Source: Ideonella aquatica (lineage in GTDB: Bacteria; Pseudomonadota; Gammaproteobacteria; Burkholderiales; Burkholderiaceae_C). From it: a stretch of DNA of 47,184 nt. Both the position numbers and the translations under genes were made by a program. Shown here piece after piece: positions 19,293 to 28,739 of the stretch. The number at the start of each line of letters is the position of its first letter. Position 1 is the stretch's first letter. The DNA lies in contig NZ_JAGQDE010000029.1 of the NCBI RefSeq assembly GCF_018069755.1, positions 1-47,184 on the forward strand, read 5' to 3'. Below the pieces are notes generated by a model. It was not told the origin of the DNA. It saw only the letters and a list, made by a program, of their open reading frames with translations, and ran no database searches.

Positions 19293-20681
19293 ATGCAAGT
19301 CCACGCCTCCGTCTTCAAGGCCTATGACATCCGCGGCATCGTCGGCCAGACGATCGATGACGCCTTCGCCGAGCACCTGGGCCGGGCTTTCGGCACCGAG
19401 GCCAAGGCCGCCGGCGAAAAGGCGGTGGTGGTGGGTCGCGACGGCCGCGTCTCAGGCCCCGGCCTGGCCGCAGCGCTGATCCGCGGCATCGCCTCGACCG
19501 GCCTGGACGTGGTGGACATCGGCGCCGTCACCACGCCGATGACCTACTACGTGGCCGCCACCCGCAGCGCGCACGGCTGCAGCAGCGGCATCCAGGTCAC
19601 CGGCAGCCACAACCCCAAGGACTGGAACGGCTTCAAGATGGTGCTGGCCGGTCGTGCCATCTACGGCGACGAGATCCAGGGCCTGCGCCGCCGCATCGAG
19701 GCCGAGGACTACGCCCAGGGCCCCGGCCGCATCGGCGCGATGGACATCGTGCCCGAGTACGCCCACCGCATCACCAGCGACTGCCAACTGGCACGGCCGA
19801 TGAAGATCGTTGTCGATTCGGGCAACGGCATCCCCGGCGCCAGCGCGCCGGCCATCCTGCGCGCGCTGGGCTGCGAGGTGATTGACCTGTACTCCAAGGT
19901 CGATGGCGACTTCCCCAACCACCACCCCGATCCGTCCAAGCCCGAGAACCTGGCCGACCTGGTCAAGGTGGTGCACGCCACCGATGCCGAACTGGGCCTG
20001 GCCTTCGATGGCGATGGCGACCGCCTGGGTGTGGTCACCAAGGATGGCCAGATCATCTACCCGGATCGTCAGCTGATCCTGTTCGCGCGCGACATCCTCA
20101 GTCGCGTCAAGGGCGGCACCATCATTTTTGACGTCAAGTGCACCCAGCGCCTGGCGCCCGCCATCCGCGAGGCTGGCGGCGTGCCGCTGATGTGGAAGAC
20201 CGGCCACTCGCTGGTCAAGGCCAAGCTCAAGGAAACCGGCGCGCCGATCGCTGGCGAGATGAGCGGTCACATGTTCTTCAAGGAGCGCTGGTACGGCTTT
20301 GACGACGGCATGTACACGGCGGCCCGCCTGCTGGAGATCCTGTCGCGCCACGACGACCCCAGCGCCGTGCTGAACGCCCTGCCCACCAGCTACAACACGC
20401 CCGAGCTGAACGTGGCCTGCGCCGAGGGCGAGCCGCACCGCCTGATCGCCGAGCTGCAGGCCAGCGCCCAGTTCCCCGGGGCCGAGGTCTCCACCACCGA
20501 CGGCCTGCGCGCCGACTACCCGGATGGCTTCGGCCTGGTGCGCGCCTCCAACACCACGCCGGTGCTGGTGATGCGTTTCGAGGGCCACACACCCGAGGCG
20601 CTGCACCGCATCCAGGACGAGTTCATGGCGGTGCTGCGCAGCGTCAAGCCCGACGCGCAGGTGGGCGCCGCGGCCCACTGA
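19293..20681 (+). CDS. algC: Phosphomannomutase/phosphoglucomutase (AlgC/ManB type)
   Basis: This enzyme interconverts hexose 6-phosphates and 1-phosphates, feeding LPS core, O-antigen and exopolysaccharide precursors. The 462-residue alpha-D-phosphohexomutase has KAYDIRGIVG at the N-terminus and the phosphoserine loop VTGSHNPKDWNG (S105). The metal loop is DGDGDR (D239, D241, D243), the sugar-binding loop is GEMSGHMFF, and the phosphate-binding segment is VRASNTTPVLVMRFEG. Length matches AlgC (about 463). The stop shares one base with the waaA start (TGATG), linking sugar-nucleotide supply with LPS inner-core assembly. Confidence 0.93.
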   Translation: MQVHASVFKAYDIRGIVGQTIDDAFAEHLGRAFGTEAKAAGEKAVVVGRDGRVSGPGLAAALIRGIASTGLDVVDIGAVTTPMTYYVAATRSAHGCSSGIQVTGSHNPKDWNGFKMVLAGRAIYGDEIQGLRRRIEAEDYAQGPGRIGAMDIVPEYAHRITSDCQLARPMKIVVDSGNGIPGASAPAILRALGCEVIDLYSKVDGDFPNHHPDPSKPENLADLVKVVHATDAELGLAFDGDGDRLGVVTKDGQIIYPDRQLILFARDILSRVKGGTIIFDVKCTQRLAPAIREAGGVPLMWKTGHSLVKAKLKETGAPIAGEMSGHMFFKERWYGFDDGMYTAARLLEILSRHDDPSAVLNALPTSYNTPELNVACAEGEPHRLIAELQASAQFPGAEVSTTDGLRADYPDGFGLVRASNTTPVLVMRFEGHTPEALHRIQDEFMAVLRSVKPDAQVGAAAH

Positions 20682-21991
20682 TGCTGGCCACCGGCTGGCG
20701 CACGGCCCTGGCCGGCGCCGCCTACAGCACGCTGTTGCGGCTGGCCACGCCGCTGTACCTGGCGCGCCTGTGGTGGCGCGGCGCGCGAGAGCCGGGCTAC
20801 CGCGTGGCGCTGGCCGAGCGGCTGGCGCTGGGCGGTCCCGCGCAGACGCCCGGGGCGCTGTGGCTGCATGCGGTGTCGCTGGGCGAAACCAAGGCCGCGG
20901 CGGTGCTGATCGACGCACTGCGTGCCCGGCAGCCGGACTTGCGCCTGCTGCTGACCCACGGCACCGCCACCGGCCGTGCAGCCGGCCGGGCACTGCTGCG
21001 CGAGGGCGATCGGCAGACCTGGCTGCCCCTCGACACCCCCGGCGCGGTGCGCCGCTTCCTGCAGCAGCACCGGCCCGCACTGGGCGTGCTGATGGAAACC
21101 GAGGTCTGGCCCAACCTGCTGCAGGCGGCCGAGACCGCCGGCGTGCCGATCGTGCTGGCCAACGCCCGCCTGTCCGAGCGCAGTGCCCGTCGCGGCGAAC
21201 GCTTCGCGGCCTTGCTGCGCCCGGCGGCGCAGCGCATCACGCTGGCGCTGGCCCAAACCGAGGACGACGCCCGGCGCCTGCGCCAGGCCGGCGTGCCGCA
21301 GGTGGAAGTGGCTGGCAACCTGAAGTACGACCTGCGCGCCGACGCGGCGCTGCTGGCTCGCGGCCAGGCCTGGCGGGCCCGGCCGGGCCGGCCGGTGCTG
21401 GCGATGACCAACACCCGTGATGGCGAGGAGGCGCGCCTGCTGGCAGCCTGGCGCCAGACCGCCTGGCGCGGTCCGGCGCCGCTGCTGCTGATCGTGCCGC
21501 GCCATCCGCAGCGCTTTGATGCGGTGGCGGCGCTGGTGGCGCAGGCCGGGCTGAGCCTGTCACGCCGCAGCGCCTGGGGCGAGGCCGGTCCTGACGGGGC
21601 TGCTTGCGGGGCCGAGGTCTGGCTGGGCGACAGCCTGGGCGAGATGTCGGCCTACTACGGTGCGGCCGACCTGGCGCTGCTGGGCGGCAGCTTCGAGCCG
21701 CTGGGCGGCCACAACCTGATCGAGTCAGCGGCCTGCGGCTGCCCGATCGTGCTGGGGCCCTCGACCTTCAACTTCGCCGACGCCGCCGAGCGCGCCTTGG
21801 CCGAGGGCGCCGCCTGGCGCGCCGCAGACCTGCCGCAGGCGCTGGCATGGGCAGCCGAGCTGTTGGCCGACGCACCGCGCCTGACCGGGGCCGCCCGGGC
21901 GGCGCAGGCTTTCAGCGCCCGGCACCGCGGTGCGGCCGAACGCATGGCCGGCCGCATCGAGGCGCTGTTTACTTCGCCAGCAGCGCGTTGA
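20681..21991 (+). CDS. waaA: 3-deoxy-D-manno-octulosonic acid transferase WaaA (KdtA)
   Basis: WaaA adds Kdo to lipid IVA on the cytoplasmic face of the inner membrane, the essential first core step of LPS. The 436-residue GT-B enzyme has an N-terminal membrane-associated helix, then WLHAVSLGETKAA, METEVWPNLL and NARLSERSARR in the N-domain. The C-domain carries GSFEPLGGHNLIESAACGCP followed by VLGPSTFNFADA. Its start overlaps the algC stop by one base. Its 3' end overlaps the converging tolC by 23 bases. Confidence 0.95.
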   Translation: MLATGWRTALAGAAYSTLLRLATPLYLARLWWRGAREPGYRVALAERLALGGPAQTPGALWLHAVSLGETKAAAVLIDALRARQPDLRLLLTHGTATGRAAGRALLREGDRQTWLPLDTPGAVRRFLQQHRPALGVLMETEVWPNLLQAAETAGVPIVLANARLSERSARRGERFAALLRPAAQRITLALAQTEDDARRLRQAGVPQVEVAGNLKYDLRADAALLARGQAWRARPGRPVLAMTNTRDGEEARLLAAWRQTAWRGPAPLLLIVPRHPQRFDAVAALVAQAGLSLSRRSAWGEAGPDGAACGAEVWLGDSLGEMSAYYGAADLALLGGSFEPLGGHNLIESAACGCPIVLGPSTFNFADAAERALAEGAAWRAADLPQALAWAAELLADAPRLTGAARAAQAFSARHRGAAERMAGRIEALFTSPAAR

Positions 21992-23330
21992 CGTTGGCCA
22001 CGTCGGAAGGCTGCAGCGTGCCGGCCGCCTGGCGCAGCTTGAGGCCGCCGACGATCACGTCGTAGCGGGCCTTGGCCAGGTCGCGCTGGGTCTGGAACAG
22101 CTGGGTCTGGGCATTGAGCACGTCCAGGTTGACGCGCACGCCCACCTTGTAACCCAGCTGGGTGGCCTCCAAGGCCAGCTTGCTGGACGACTCGGCCGCT
22201 TCCAGCGCCTTGACCTGCGCCTGGCCGGCCTGCACGCCGAAGAAGGCGCTGCGGGTGCCCTGGGCCACGCCGCGGCGGGCGGCCTCGTGGTCATTGCGCG
22301 CCTTCTCTTCCAGCGACAGGGCTTCCTTGACGCGGTTCTGCACCGCGAAGCCGGCAAACAGCGGCACGCTCAGGCTCACACCAATGGCGGCATTCGTGCC
22401 CGTGCCGGCAGCGCTGTAGCCAACGATGCCGCCCTGGGCCACCGCGTCACCACTGACGTTGACATGGGTCTTGCCGTAGCTGCCGGTCAGGGCGACGGTG
22501 GGCAGGTGGCCGGCCTGCGCCTTCTCGGTCTCAAGCTTGGCCACTTCCAGGCCCAGGCGGGCCTGTTCGATCGTGGCGTTGCGGGACTCCGACTCGCCCA
22601 CCCAGGCATTGACCTCAGCCGGCTGCAGCGGCGGCAGGGCCACTGGCTGGGCCAGCGGGCGCGGCGCCAGGCCGGTCTTGCCGACCAGTTGCTCCAGCGC
22701 CAGGCGCTTGACCCGCAGGTCGTTGTCCGCCGCGAGCTCCTGGGCCAGGATCAGGTCGTACTTGGCCTGGGCCTCGCGGGTGTCGGTGATGGTGGCGGTG
22801 CCCACCTCGAAATTGCGCTTGGCCGAGGCCAGTTGCTCGGCATTGGCCTTCTTGTTGGACTGCACCGTGGTCAGCGTGTCCTGGGCGCCCAGCACGTCGA
22901 AATAGGCCTGGGCAACGCGCACCACCAGGTCCTGTTCGGCCGCACGCAATTGCGTCTGGGCCAGCTCCACACCCCGCTTGGCCTGCTCGATGCTCACGCT
23001 GTTGGCGCGGTTGAACAGGTTTTGCTGCGCCTGCAGCGCCACATTGGTGGCGTTGGTGTTGGTGCTGCGCGTGCTGGAGTAGGGCGTGTCGGCCTCGGTG
23101 CGCGATGCGCCGGCACTCAGGCCCACCGAGGGCAGCCACAGCGCATTCGCCTGGTCCGCCCGGTACTGCGCGGCACTGGCGGCGGCCTGCGCGCCCAGGT
23201 AGGTGGCGTCGTAGCCGCGTGCCGCGTCGTACAGCTCCTGCAGGCTCTGCGCCTGCGCGCTCAGGCCCGCCAGACCCAGGGCGAGGAGGGCGGCGGTGCG
23301 GTGCAGGGCGAAACGGCGCGGTGGCGTCAT
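21969..23330 (-). CDS. tolC: TolC family outer-membrane efflux channel
   Basis: The 453-residue protein has a clear signal peptide (TAALLALGLAGLSAQAQS) and the duplicated helix-strand layout of TolC, beginning SLQELYDAARGYDATYLGA. Repeats include AQAYFDVLGAQDTL in the first half and SAFFGVQAGQAQVKALEAA in the second, and LGYKVGVRVNLDVLNAQTQL is a hallmark of TolC. It forms the outer-membrane and periplasmic tunnel for RND and type I exporters. The ATG at 23330 gives the signal peptide. It is last in the pcm-rhodanese-tolC operon and may serve the RND pump at 24420-28739, which has no outer-membrane gene of its own. Confidence 0.95.
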   Translation of the reverse strand: MTPPRRFALHRTAALLALGLAGLSAQAQSLQELYDAARGYDATYLGAQAAASAAQYRADQANALWLPSVGLSAGASRTEADTPYSSTRSTNTNATNVALQAQQNLFNRANSVSIEQAKRGVELAQTQLRAAEQDLVVRVAQAYFDVLGAQDTLTTVQSNKKANAEQLASAKRNFEVGTATITDTREAQAKYDLILAQELAADNDLRVKRLALEQLVGKTGLAPRPLAQPVALPPLQPAEVNAWVGESESRNATIEQARLGLEVAKLETEKAQAGHLPTVALTGSYGKTHVNVSGDAVAQGGIVGYSAAGTGTNAAIGVSLSVPLFAGFAVQNRVKEALSLEEKARNDHEAARRGVAQGTRSAFFGVQAGQAQVKALEAAESSSKLALEATQLGYKVGVRVNLDVLNAQTQLFQTQRDLAKARYDVIVGGLKLRQAAGTLQPSDVANVNALLAK

Positions 23331-23367
23331 GGTGGCTTTCCTTGGAGCGATGAAGGCAGGAACGGGA

Positions 23368-23703
23368 TCAGTAGCGAGGCACGGCGGGATCAACCAGGCG
23401 CGACCAGGCGTCGGTGCCGCCGTCCAGGTTGTACACCTCGTCGAAACCGTGGTTCGAGAGGTATGCGACGACCTGCGCGCTGCGGGCCCCGTGATGACAG
23501 AAAACGACGACAGGCCGCGCCGGGTCCAGCTCGCTGTGGCGCAGCGGCACCAGGTGCATCGGCATATGCAGCGTGGGCACACCGGGCAGGTTCAGCGGGG
23601 CGATGGCCAGCTCCTGCGCCTCGCGCACGTCCAGCAGCAACGGCTGGCGATCGGCATGCTCGGCCAGAAAGGCGTGCAACTGCTGGACGGCGACGGCGTT
23701 CAT
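23368..23703 (-). CDS. Single-domain rhodanese-like sulfurtransferase
   Basis: The 111-residue protein (ATG at 23703) is one rhodanese domain. It has LLLDVREAQELAIAPL in the N-terminal half, the active-site loop VVFCHHGARSAQ (Cys in FCHHGARS), and the C-terminal GFDEVYNLDGGTDAWSR. Such proteins carry persulfide sulfur on the cysteine. The start is just downstream of the methyltransferase stop (23714), and 37 bases separate its stop from tolC. The rhodanese-tolC pairing recurs in Burkholderiales, but its functional meaning is unknown to me. Confidence 0.9.
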   Translation of the reverse strand: MNAVAVQQLHAFLAEHADRQPLLLDVREAQELAIAPLNLPGVPTLHMPMHLVPLRHSELDPARPVVVFCHHGARSAQVVAYLSNHGFDEVYNLDGGTDAWSRLVDPAVPRY

Positions 23704-23713
23704 CGGATCAGGC

Positions 23714-24367
23714 TCAGAAGCGGAAACGGCTGGGCTCGGCAAAGCCCTCCAGGCGCTGGGCCACGGTGTCGAACAGCTCGGTCTTGGCGAAGGCGGCCTC
23801 GCCCTGGCGGGTGACCAGCACCGCGCGCATCACCGGCTCCTGGCCCTCGATGGCCAGCAGCCGACCGCCCGGCTTGAGTTGTGCCAGCAGGGCCTGCGGC
23901 ACCTCGGCCACCGAGCCCGACAGCAGGATCACGTCAAACGGCGCCTCGGCGGCCAGGCCAGCGCTGCCGTCGGCCTCACGGACCTCGACGTTCGCCAGGC
24001 CGGCGCGCTGCAGGTTCTCGCGCGCAGTGCGGGCCAGCGCCGGGCGCTTCTCCAGCGTGATCACGCGCAGCGCGCGGTGGCCCAGCAGCGCGGCCTGGAA
24101 GCCCGAGCCGGTGCCGATCTCCAGCACGGTCTCGTGGCGCTGCACCTTGGCTTCCTGCAGCAGGCGGGCCTCGACGCGCGGGGCCAGCATCACCTGGCCT
24201 TCGGCCAGCGGCACCTCGGTGTCGACAAAGGCCAGGGCCTTGCAGGCGGCGGGCACGAAATCCTCGCGGCGCACGGCGCCCAGCAGGGCCAGCACGGCGG
24301 GGTCGAGCACATCCCAGGGGCGGATCTGCTGCTCGATCATGTTGAAGCGGGCTTGTTCGATGTTCAT
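23714..24367 (-). CDS. Protein-L-isoaspartate O-methyltransferase-like protein (divergent)
   Basis: The 217-residue SAM-dependent methyltransferase has the family N-terminus ARFNMIEQQIRPW and FVPAACKALAF, motif I VLEIGTGSGFQAALL and LKPGGRLLAIEG. Canonical Pcm repairs isoaspartyl residues and has a TISQP-type segment before motif I. Here that place reads GQVMLAPRVEARLL, and the post-motif II segment is LSGSVAEVP, so key substrate-binding positions are altered. It is thus a member of the PCMT superfamily with uncertain substrate. It is the first gene of the operon with the rhodanese and tolC. Confidence 0.8.
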   Translation of the reverse strand: MNIEQARFNMIEQQIRPWDVLDPAVLALLGAVRREDFVPAACKALAFVDTEVPLAEGQVMLAPRVEARLLQEAKVQRHETVLEIGTGSGFQAALLGHRALRVITLEKRPALARTARENLQRAGLANVEVREADGSAGLAAEAPFDVILLSGSVAEVPQALLAQLKPGGRLLAIEGQEPVMRAVLVTRQGEAAFAKTELFDTVAQRLEGFAEPSRFRF

Positions 24368-24416
24368 GGCGATGTCCTCGGGTGGGCGTCGACGGTCAGA
24401 TGCGGGTCAACCCTTG

Positions 24417-24422
24417 ATTTTA
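24417..24422 (-). promoter_or_regulatory. Possible -10 element for the pcm-rhodanese-tolC operon
   Basis: The minus strand reads TAAAAT here, overlapping the RND gene stop codon and 50 bases before the methyltransferase start. The match to TATAAT is five of six, but no strong -35 is visible, so this is tentative. Confidence 0.35.
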
Positions 24423-27400
24423 GGCTGTGCCGCCTGACGCGGGGCTGCCCGTGCCGCGCCGACGGCGCGCCCAGGCCGAGAGGTCATCCAGGTAGGCGTA
24501 GATCACCGGCACCACCACCAGGGTCAGCACCGAGGAGGTGATCACACCGCCGATCACCGCCTGACCCATCGGCGAGCGCTGCTCCGAGCCCTCCGAGAGC
24601 GCAAACGCCAGCGGCACCATGCCGAAGATCATCGCCAGCGTGGTCATCAGGATCGGGCGCAGCCGCACGCGGGCGGCTTCCAGCAGCGCCTCGCGCCGGG
24701 CCAGGCCCTGCTCGCGCAGGCGGATCGCGAAGTCCACCAGCAGGATCGCGTTCTTGGTGACCAGGCCCATCAGCATCACCACGCCGATGATCGAGAAGAT
24801 GTTCAGCGTCGAGCGCCACAGCAGCAGCGCCCCGACCACCCCGATCAGCGTCAGCGGCAGCGAGCTCATCAGCGCCAGCGGCTGCAGGAAGCTGCGGAAC
24901 TGGCTGGCCAGGATCATGTAGATGAAGATCACGCCCATGGCCAGCGCGCTCACGGCGTAGACGAAGGACTCCTGCATGTCCTTGGTGGACCCGCCAAAGC
25001 GGAACTGGTAGCCCGGTGGCAGCGCGGTGCTGTCCAGCACGGCGCGGATGTCGGCCGAGACCTCGCCCAGCGCGCGGCCCTCGGTGCCGGCAGTGAACTC
25101 CACCTCGCGGTTCAGGTCGCGCCGGTTGATCTGGTTGGCCAGGCCGGCGGGCACCAGCTCGGCGGCCTGGTCCAGGCGCGCCATGCGCGGGCTGCCATCC
25201 AGGTTCTGGCCGGCCGACAGCACCAGCCGGCCCAAGTCGCTGCGGTCTTCCCGCGCATCGGGGTGCAGGCGCACCTTGACGTCGTAGTTGTTGCCGTCCG
25301 GCGCGCGCCAGGTGCCCACGGTGGTGCCGGCCACCAGCTGGCGCAGCTGGGTGGTGATGCTGCCCAGGCTCAGGCCCAGGTCGGAGGCGGCGTCGCGGCG
25401 CACCTGCACCGCCAGCGTGGGCGTGTCCTCCTTCATGCTGGTGTCCAGATCCACCAGGCCGGGGATGGCGGCCAGGCGCTGGCGCAGGCCCTCGGTCAGG
25501 CGCTTGAGCTCGGACAGGTCGGGGCCCTGCAGCGACAGCGAGATGGGCTTGGCGCCGCCCACCGGGTCGGTCAGGCCGACCAGCGTGACGGTGATGCCCG
25601 GCACCGAGGCCAGTTGCTCGCGCAGCACGGCCGACATCTGGTCCACCGAGCGCGAGCGTTGCTTGCGGTCGACCAGGCGCACATAGATGCTCACCTGGTT
25701 GTGGCCCAGCGCGACGCCGGTGTTGATGGTGGCCAGTGTGTACTTCACCTCAGGCATCTGGCGCAGGATGCGGTCGACCTGGCGGGTGCGCTCCTCGGTC
25801 AGCGCCAGGCTGGAGCCCACCGGGGTGTAGAAGGCCACCGTGGTTTCGGAGAAGTCGGCCTTGGGCACGAACTCGGTGCCCAGCACGCGGGTCAGGCCCA
25901 GCGCCAGCACCAGACTGGCCAGCGCGATGCCCAGCGTCGACTTGGGATGGTCCAGCGACCAGCCCAGCGCCCGGTGGTAGCCCTCGCCCAGGCGGTGCGA
26001 GGCGCGGTCGACCCAGTGCGTCAGCCGGCCCAGGGTGCGGTCATAGAGATTGCGCGGCACGAAAGGCTGGCCTTCGCGGTCGATGGCCGGGTCGTGCCAG
26101 ACCGAGCTGAGCATCGGGTCGAGCGTGAAGCTGACGAACATCGAGATCAGCACCGCCGAGACGATGGTGATGCCGAACTCGTGGAAGAACTTGCCGATGA
26201 TGCCGCCCATGAAGCCGATCGGCGCGAACACCGCGACGATCGACAGCGTGGTGGCCAGCACCGCCAGGCCGATCTCGTCGGTGCCTTCCAGCGCCGCCTG
26301 GCGCGCCGGCTTGCCCATCTGCACATGGCGCACGATGTTCTCTCGCACCACGATCGCGTCGTCGATCAGCAAACCCACGCACAGGCTCAGCGCCATCAGC
26401 GTGATCATGTTGATCGTGAAGCCGAAGGCCTGCATGAACAAAAAGGTACCGATCAGCGCGATCGGCAGCGTCAGGCCGGTGATGACGGTGGATCGCCACG
26501 AATTCAGGAACAGGAAGACGATGCCGATCGTCAGCAGCGCGCCTTCGATCAGCGTGCGGCGCACGTTCTCGACCGACACGCGGATCGGCCGCGAGTTGTC
26601 GCGCACCACGTCCAGCGCCATGCCGGGCGGCAACTGGCTGCGCAGCGTCTCGACCACGCGGTTCAGGCCGTCGACCACCTCGATGGTGTTCTCGCCTTGC
26701 GCCTTGACCACATCCAGCGCCAGCATGCGCTGGCCATTGCGCAGCGCCAGGCTGTCGGTCTCCTCGGGGCCGTCGACCACCTGCGCCACCTGATCCAGGC
26801 GCACCGGCTGGCCGTTGCGGCGGGCGATGACGATCTGGCCCATGTCGGCCGGCCGGGCCACCCGGCCATCGACCTGCACCACGTCCTCGCGCGCGCCTTG
26901 GCGCAGCGTACCGGCGGGCAGGTTGCGGGTTTCGTTGCGCACCGCGCTGGTCACCGCGTCGGCGCCGATCGAAAAGGCCTCCAGCGCCTGCGGCCGCAGG
27001 TAGACGTTGAGCTCGCGCTTTTGCGCGCCCACCAGCGCCACCGAGCCCACGCCACGCACGTTCTCCAGGCGCTTCTTCAGCACCTGGTCGCCGTAGGTGC
27101 TGAGCTCGCTGGCGCTGCGGCTGTTGTCGGGCGAGGTGAGGGCCACGGTCCAGATCGGGCGCGAGGCGGGATCAAAGCGCTGCACGCGGGGTTCTTCCAC
27201 CTCGTCGGCGAAAGCGGCCTTGACCTGCGAGACCTTCTCGCGCACGTCATCGGCGGCGCGGCGGCCATCGACATCCAGATTGAACTTGACGATGACGACC
27301 GAGGTGCCCTGGTAGCTGCGGCTGAACAGCTCATTGATGCCGGCGATCGTGTTGACCGCTTCCTCGACCTTGATCGTCACCTCGTTCTCGACCACCTCGG

Positions 27401-27566
27401 CCGAGGCGCCGGGGTAGGCGACCGTGACCACCACGAAGGGGAACTCGATGTTCGGGAACTGATCGACCTTCAGGCGCTGCACCGCAAACCCGCCCAGCAC
27501 CACAAAGGCCAGCATGACCATCACGGCCATGACCGGGTTGCTGATCGAGACGCGGGTGAACCACAT
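24420..27566 (-). CDS. RND family efflux transporter, inner-membrane permease
   Basis: The 1048-residue AcrB/MdtB-type pump begins MWFTRVSISNPVMAVMVML and has twelve predicted membrane helices in two halves, each with a large periplasmic loop. The proton-relay pair is present in TM4 (LCVGLLIDDAIVVRENI). Other signatures are RLKVDQFPNIEFP, VKIARRNGQPV-like docking loops and MGLVTKNAILLVDFA in TM10. It exports toxic compounds using proton motive force with the adaptor 18 bases upstream. No cognate outer-membrane factor is in the operon; tolC about 1.1 kb downstream is a likely partner. Substrates cannot be read from sequence. Confidence 0.95.
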   Translation of the reverse strand: MWFTRVSISNPVMAVMVMLAFVVLGGFAVQRLKVDQFPNIEFPFVVVTVAYPGASAEVVENEVTIKVEEAVNTIAGINELFSRSYQGTSVVIVKFNLDVDGRRAADDVREKVSQVKAAFADEVEEPRVQRFDPASRPIWTVALTSPDNSRSASELSTYGDQVLKKRLENVRGVGSVALVGAQKRELNVYLRPQALEAFSIGADAVTSAVRNETRNLPAGTLRQGAREDVVQVDGRVARPADMGQIVIARRNGQPVRLDQVAQVVDGPEETDSLALRNGQRMLALDVVKAQGENTIEVVDGLNRVVETLRSQLPPGMALDVVRDNSRPIRVSVENVRRTLIEGALLTIGIVFLFLNSWRSTVITGLTLPIALIGTFLFMQAFGFTINMITLMALSLCVGLLIDDAIVVRENIVRHVQMGKPARQAALEGTDEIGLAVLATTLSIVAVFAPIGFMGGIIGKFFHEFGITIVSAVLISMFVSFTLDPMLSSVWHDPAIDREGQPFVPRNLYDRTLGRLTHWVDRASHRLGEGYHRALGWSLDHPKSTLGIALASLVLALGLTRVLGTEFVPKADFSETTVAFYTPVGSSLALTEERTRQVDRILRQMPEVKYTLATINTGVALGHNQVSIYVRLVDRKQRSRSVDQMSAVLREQLASVPGITVTLVGLTDPVGGAKPISLSLQGPDLSELKRLTEGLRQRLAAIPGLVDLDTSMKEDTPTLAVQVRRDAASDLGLSLGSITTQLRQLVAGTTVGTWRAPDGNNYDVKVRLHPDAREDRSDLGRLVLSAGQNLDGSPRMARLDQAAELVPAGLANQINRRDLNREVEFTAGTEGRALGEVSADIRAVLDSTALPPGYQFRFGGSTKDMQESFVYAVSALAMGVIFIYMILASQFRSFLQPLALMSSLPLTLIGVVGALLLWRSTLNIFSIIGVVMLMGLVTKNAILLVDFAIRLREQGLARREALLEAARVRLRPILMTTLAMIFGMVPLAFALSEGSEQRSPMGQAVIGGVITSSVLTLVVVPVIYAYLDDLSAWARRRRGTGSPASGGTA

Positions 27567-27584
27567 GGCGCGGGCTGGCCCTGC

Positions 27585-28739
27585 TCAGCGGGACGCCGCC
27601 GAGGCCGCAGTGGCCAGGCGTACCGCGGTGCCGTCGCGCACCGTGCCCACGCGCTCGCGCAGCAGCTGGTCACCGGCGGCGGCGCCGGACAGCAGCTCCA
27701 CCAGCGGCTCACCCTGCGGCGAGCGGCCGCGCTGGCCGATCTGCACGCTGCGCGCACGGGCCTGGCCAGCCTGCACCACCAGCACATAGGGCTGCGGCTG
27801 GTCCTGGCGCAGCGCGTCGAGTGGCACGGCCAGGCGGTCGCTGCGGGCCAGCGCCGCCGCGCCCTGGGCGAACAGACCCTGGCGCAGCGCCGGGTGCGGC
27901 GCCAGGCTCAGGTAGGCGGTGACAGTGCGGGCACCGGCGGTGGTCGCGGGGTTGATGCGCGCCACGCGGGCGGTGACCGGCTCGGTGATGCCATCCACAC
28001 GCAGGCTGGCCGAGGCGCCCACCGAGAGCCGGGCCACCGCCTGCGGCGCCAGCGCTGCTTCGAGCTCCAGTTGCGACAGGTCGACGATCTCCAGGATGCG
28101 CCCGTCCAGCGCCACCCGCTCGCCCGGCTGCGCCAGCCGCGCCGACACCAGGCCGTTGATGGGGGCCACCAGCAGGGTGTCGCCCTGCGTCTTGCGGGCC
28201 AGCTCCACCGCCGACTGTGCGGCCGCCCAGCTGGCTCGGTTGGCTTGGGCGGTGGATTGGGCGGTGTCCAAGGCAGTCGGTGAGATGAAGCCCTGCGCTA
28301 CCAGGGCCTGGCTGTTGGCCAGCGCGCGCTCGGCGATGTCGAGCTGGGCCTTGGCCGCGTCGGCCTGCTGCTGCGCCTGCTTCAGGCGCCAGCCGGCCTC
28401 GGTGTCGTCGAGTCGGCCCAGCACCTGACCGGCACGCACGGCGTCGCCCTCGCGCACCGACAGCTCACGCAGTTCGGCCGCCACCTTGGCCTTGACCAGG
28501 GCGCTGCGCACCGCTTTCACACTGCCGGTCAGCTCGATCTCCTCGATCAGCGGCTGCGTGGCCACCACGGCCAGGTCGTCGGGCAGCAATTCGAGCGCGG
28601 CGCGGACCGGCGCGCTGGCCGCCACCGAGGCCGATGCGGCGTTGCCGGCCGCCGCAGCACCCGGGCGCAGCTTCCAGCCGCCCACGGCCAGCCCGGCCAC
28701 GGCCAGCAGAATCAGGACGCGACGCAGAGCAGGGGTCAT
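27585..28739 (-). CDS. RND efflux periplasmic adaptor (membrane fusion protein)
   Basis: The 384-residue protein has an N-terminal membrane anchor (RRVLILLAVAGLAVGGW) and a barrel/lipoyl region (VKAKVAAELRELSVREGDAV, GQVLGRLDD). A helical hairpin follows (AKAQLDIAERALANSQALVAQ) and the returning lipoyl half (TLLVAPINGLVSARLAQPGE). It bridges the RND pump and an outer-membrane channel. The ATG at 28739 overlaps the tetR stop (ATGA). The order regulator, adaptor, pump indicates one transcript. Confidence 0.94.
   Translation of the reverse strand: MTPALRRVLILLAVAGLAVGGWKLRPGAAAAGNAASASVAASAPVRAALELLPDDLAVVATQPLIEEIELTGSVKAVRSALVKAKVAAELRELSVREGDAVRAGQVLGRLDDTEAGWRLKQAQQQADAAKAQLDIAERALANSQALVAQGFISPTALDTAQSTAQANRASWAAAQSAVELARKTQGDTLLVAPINGLVSARLAQPGERVALDGRILEIVDLSQLELEAALAPQAVARLSVGASASLRVDGITEPVTARVARINPATTAGARTVTAYLSLAPHPALRQGLFAQGAAALARSDRLAVPLDALRQDQPQPYVLVVQAGQARARSVQIGQRGRSPQGEPLVELLSGAAAGDQLLRERVGTVRDGTAVRLATAASAASR

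Noticed and set aside
25263-28283. Open frame of 1006 codons on + opposite the RND pump and adaptor
   Set aside because: Its protein is a His/Gln/Arg/Asp-rich shadow typical of antisense frames in GC-rich DNA; the minus strand encodes clear RND and adaptor proteins.
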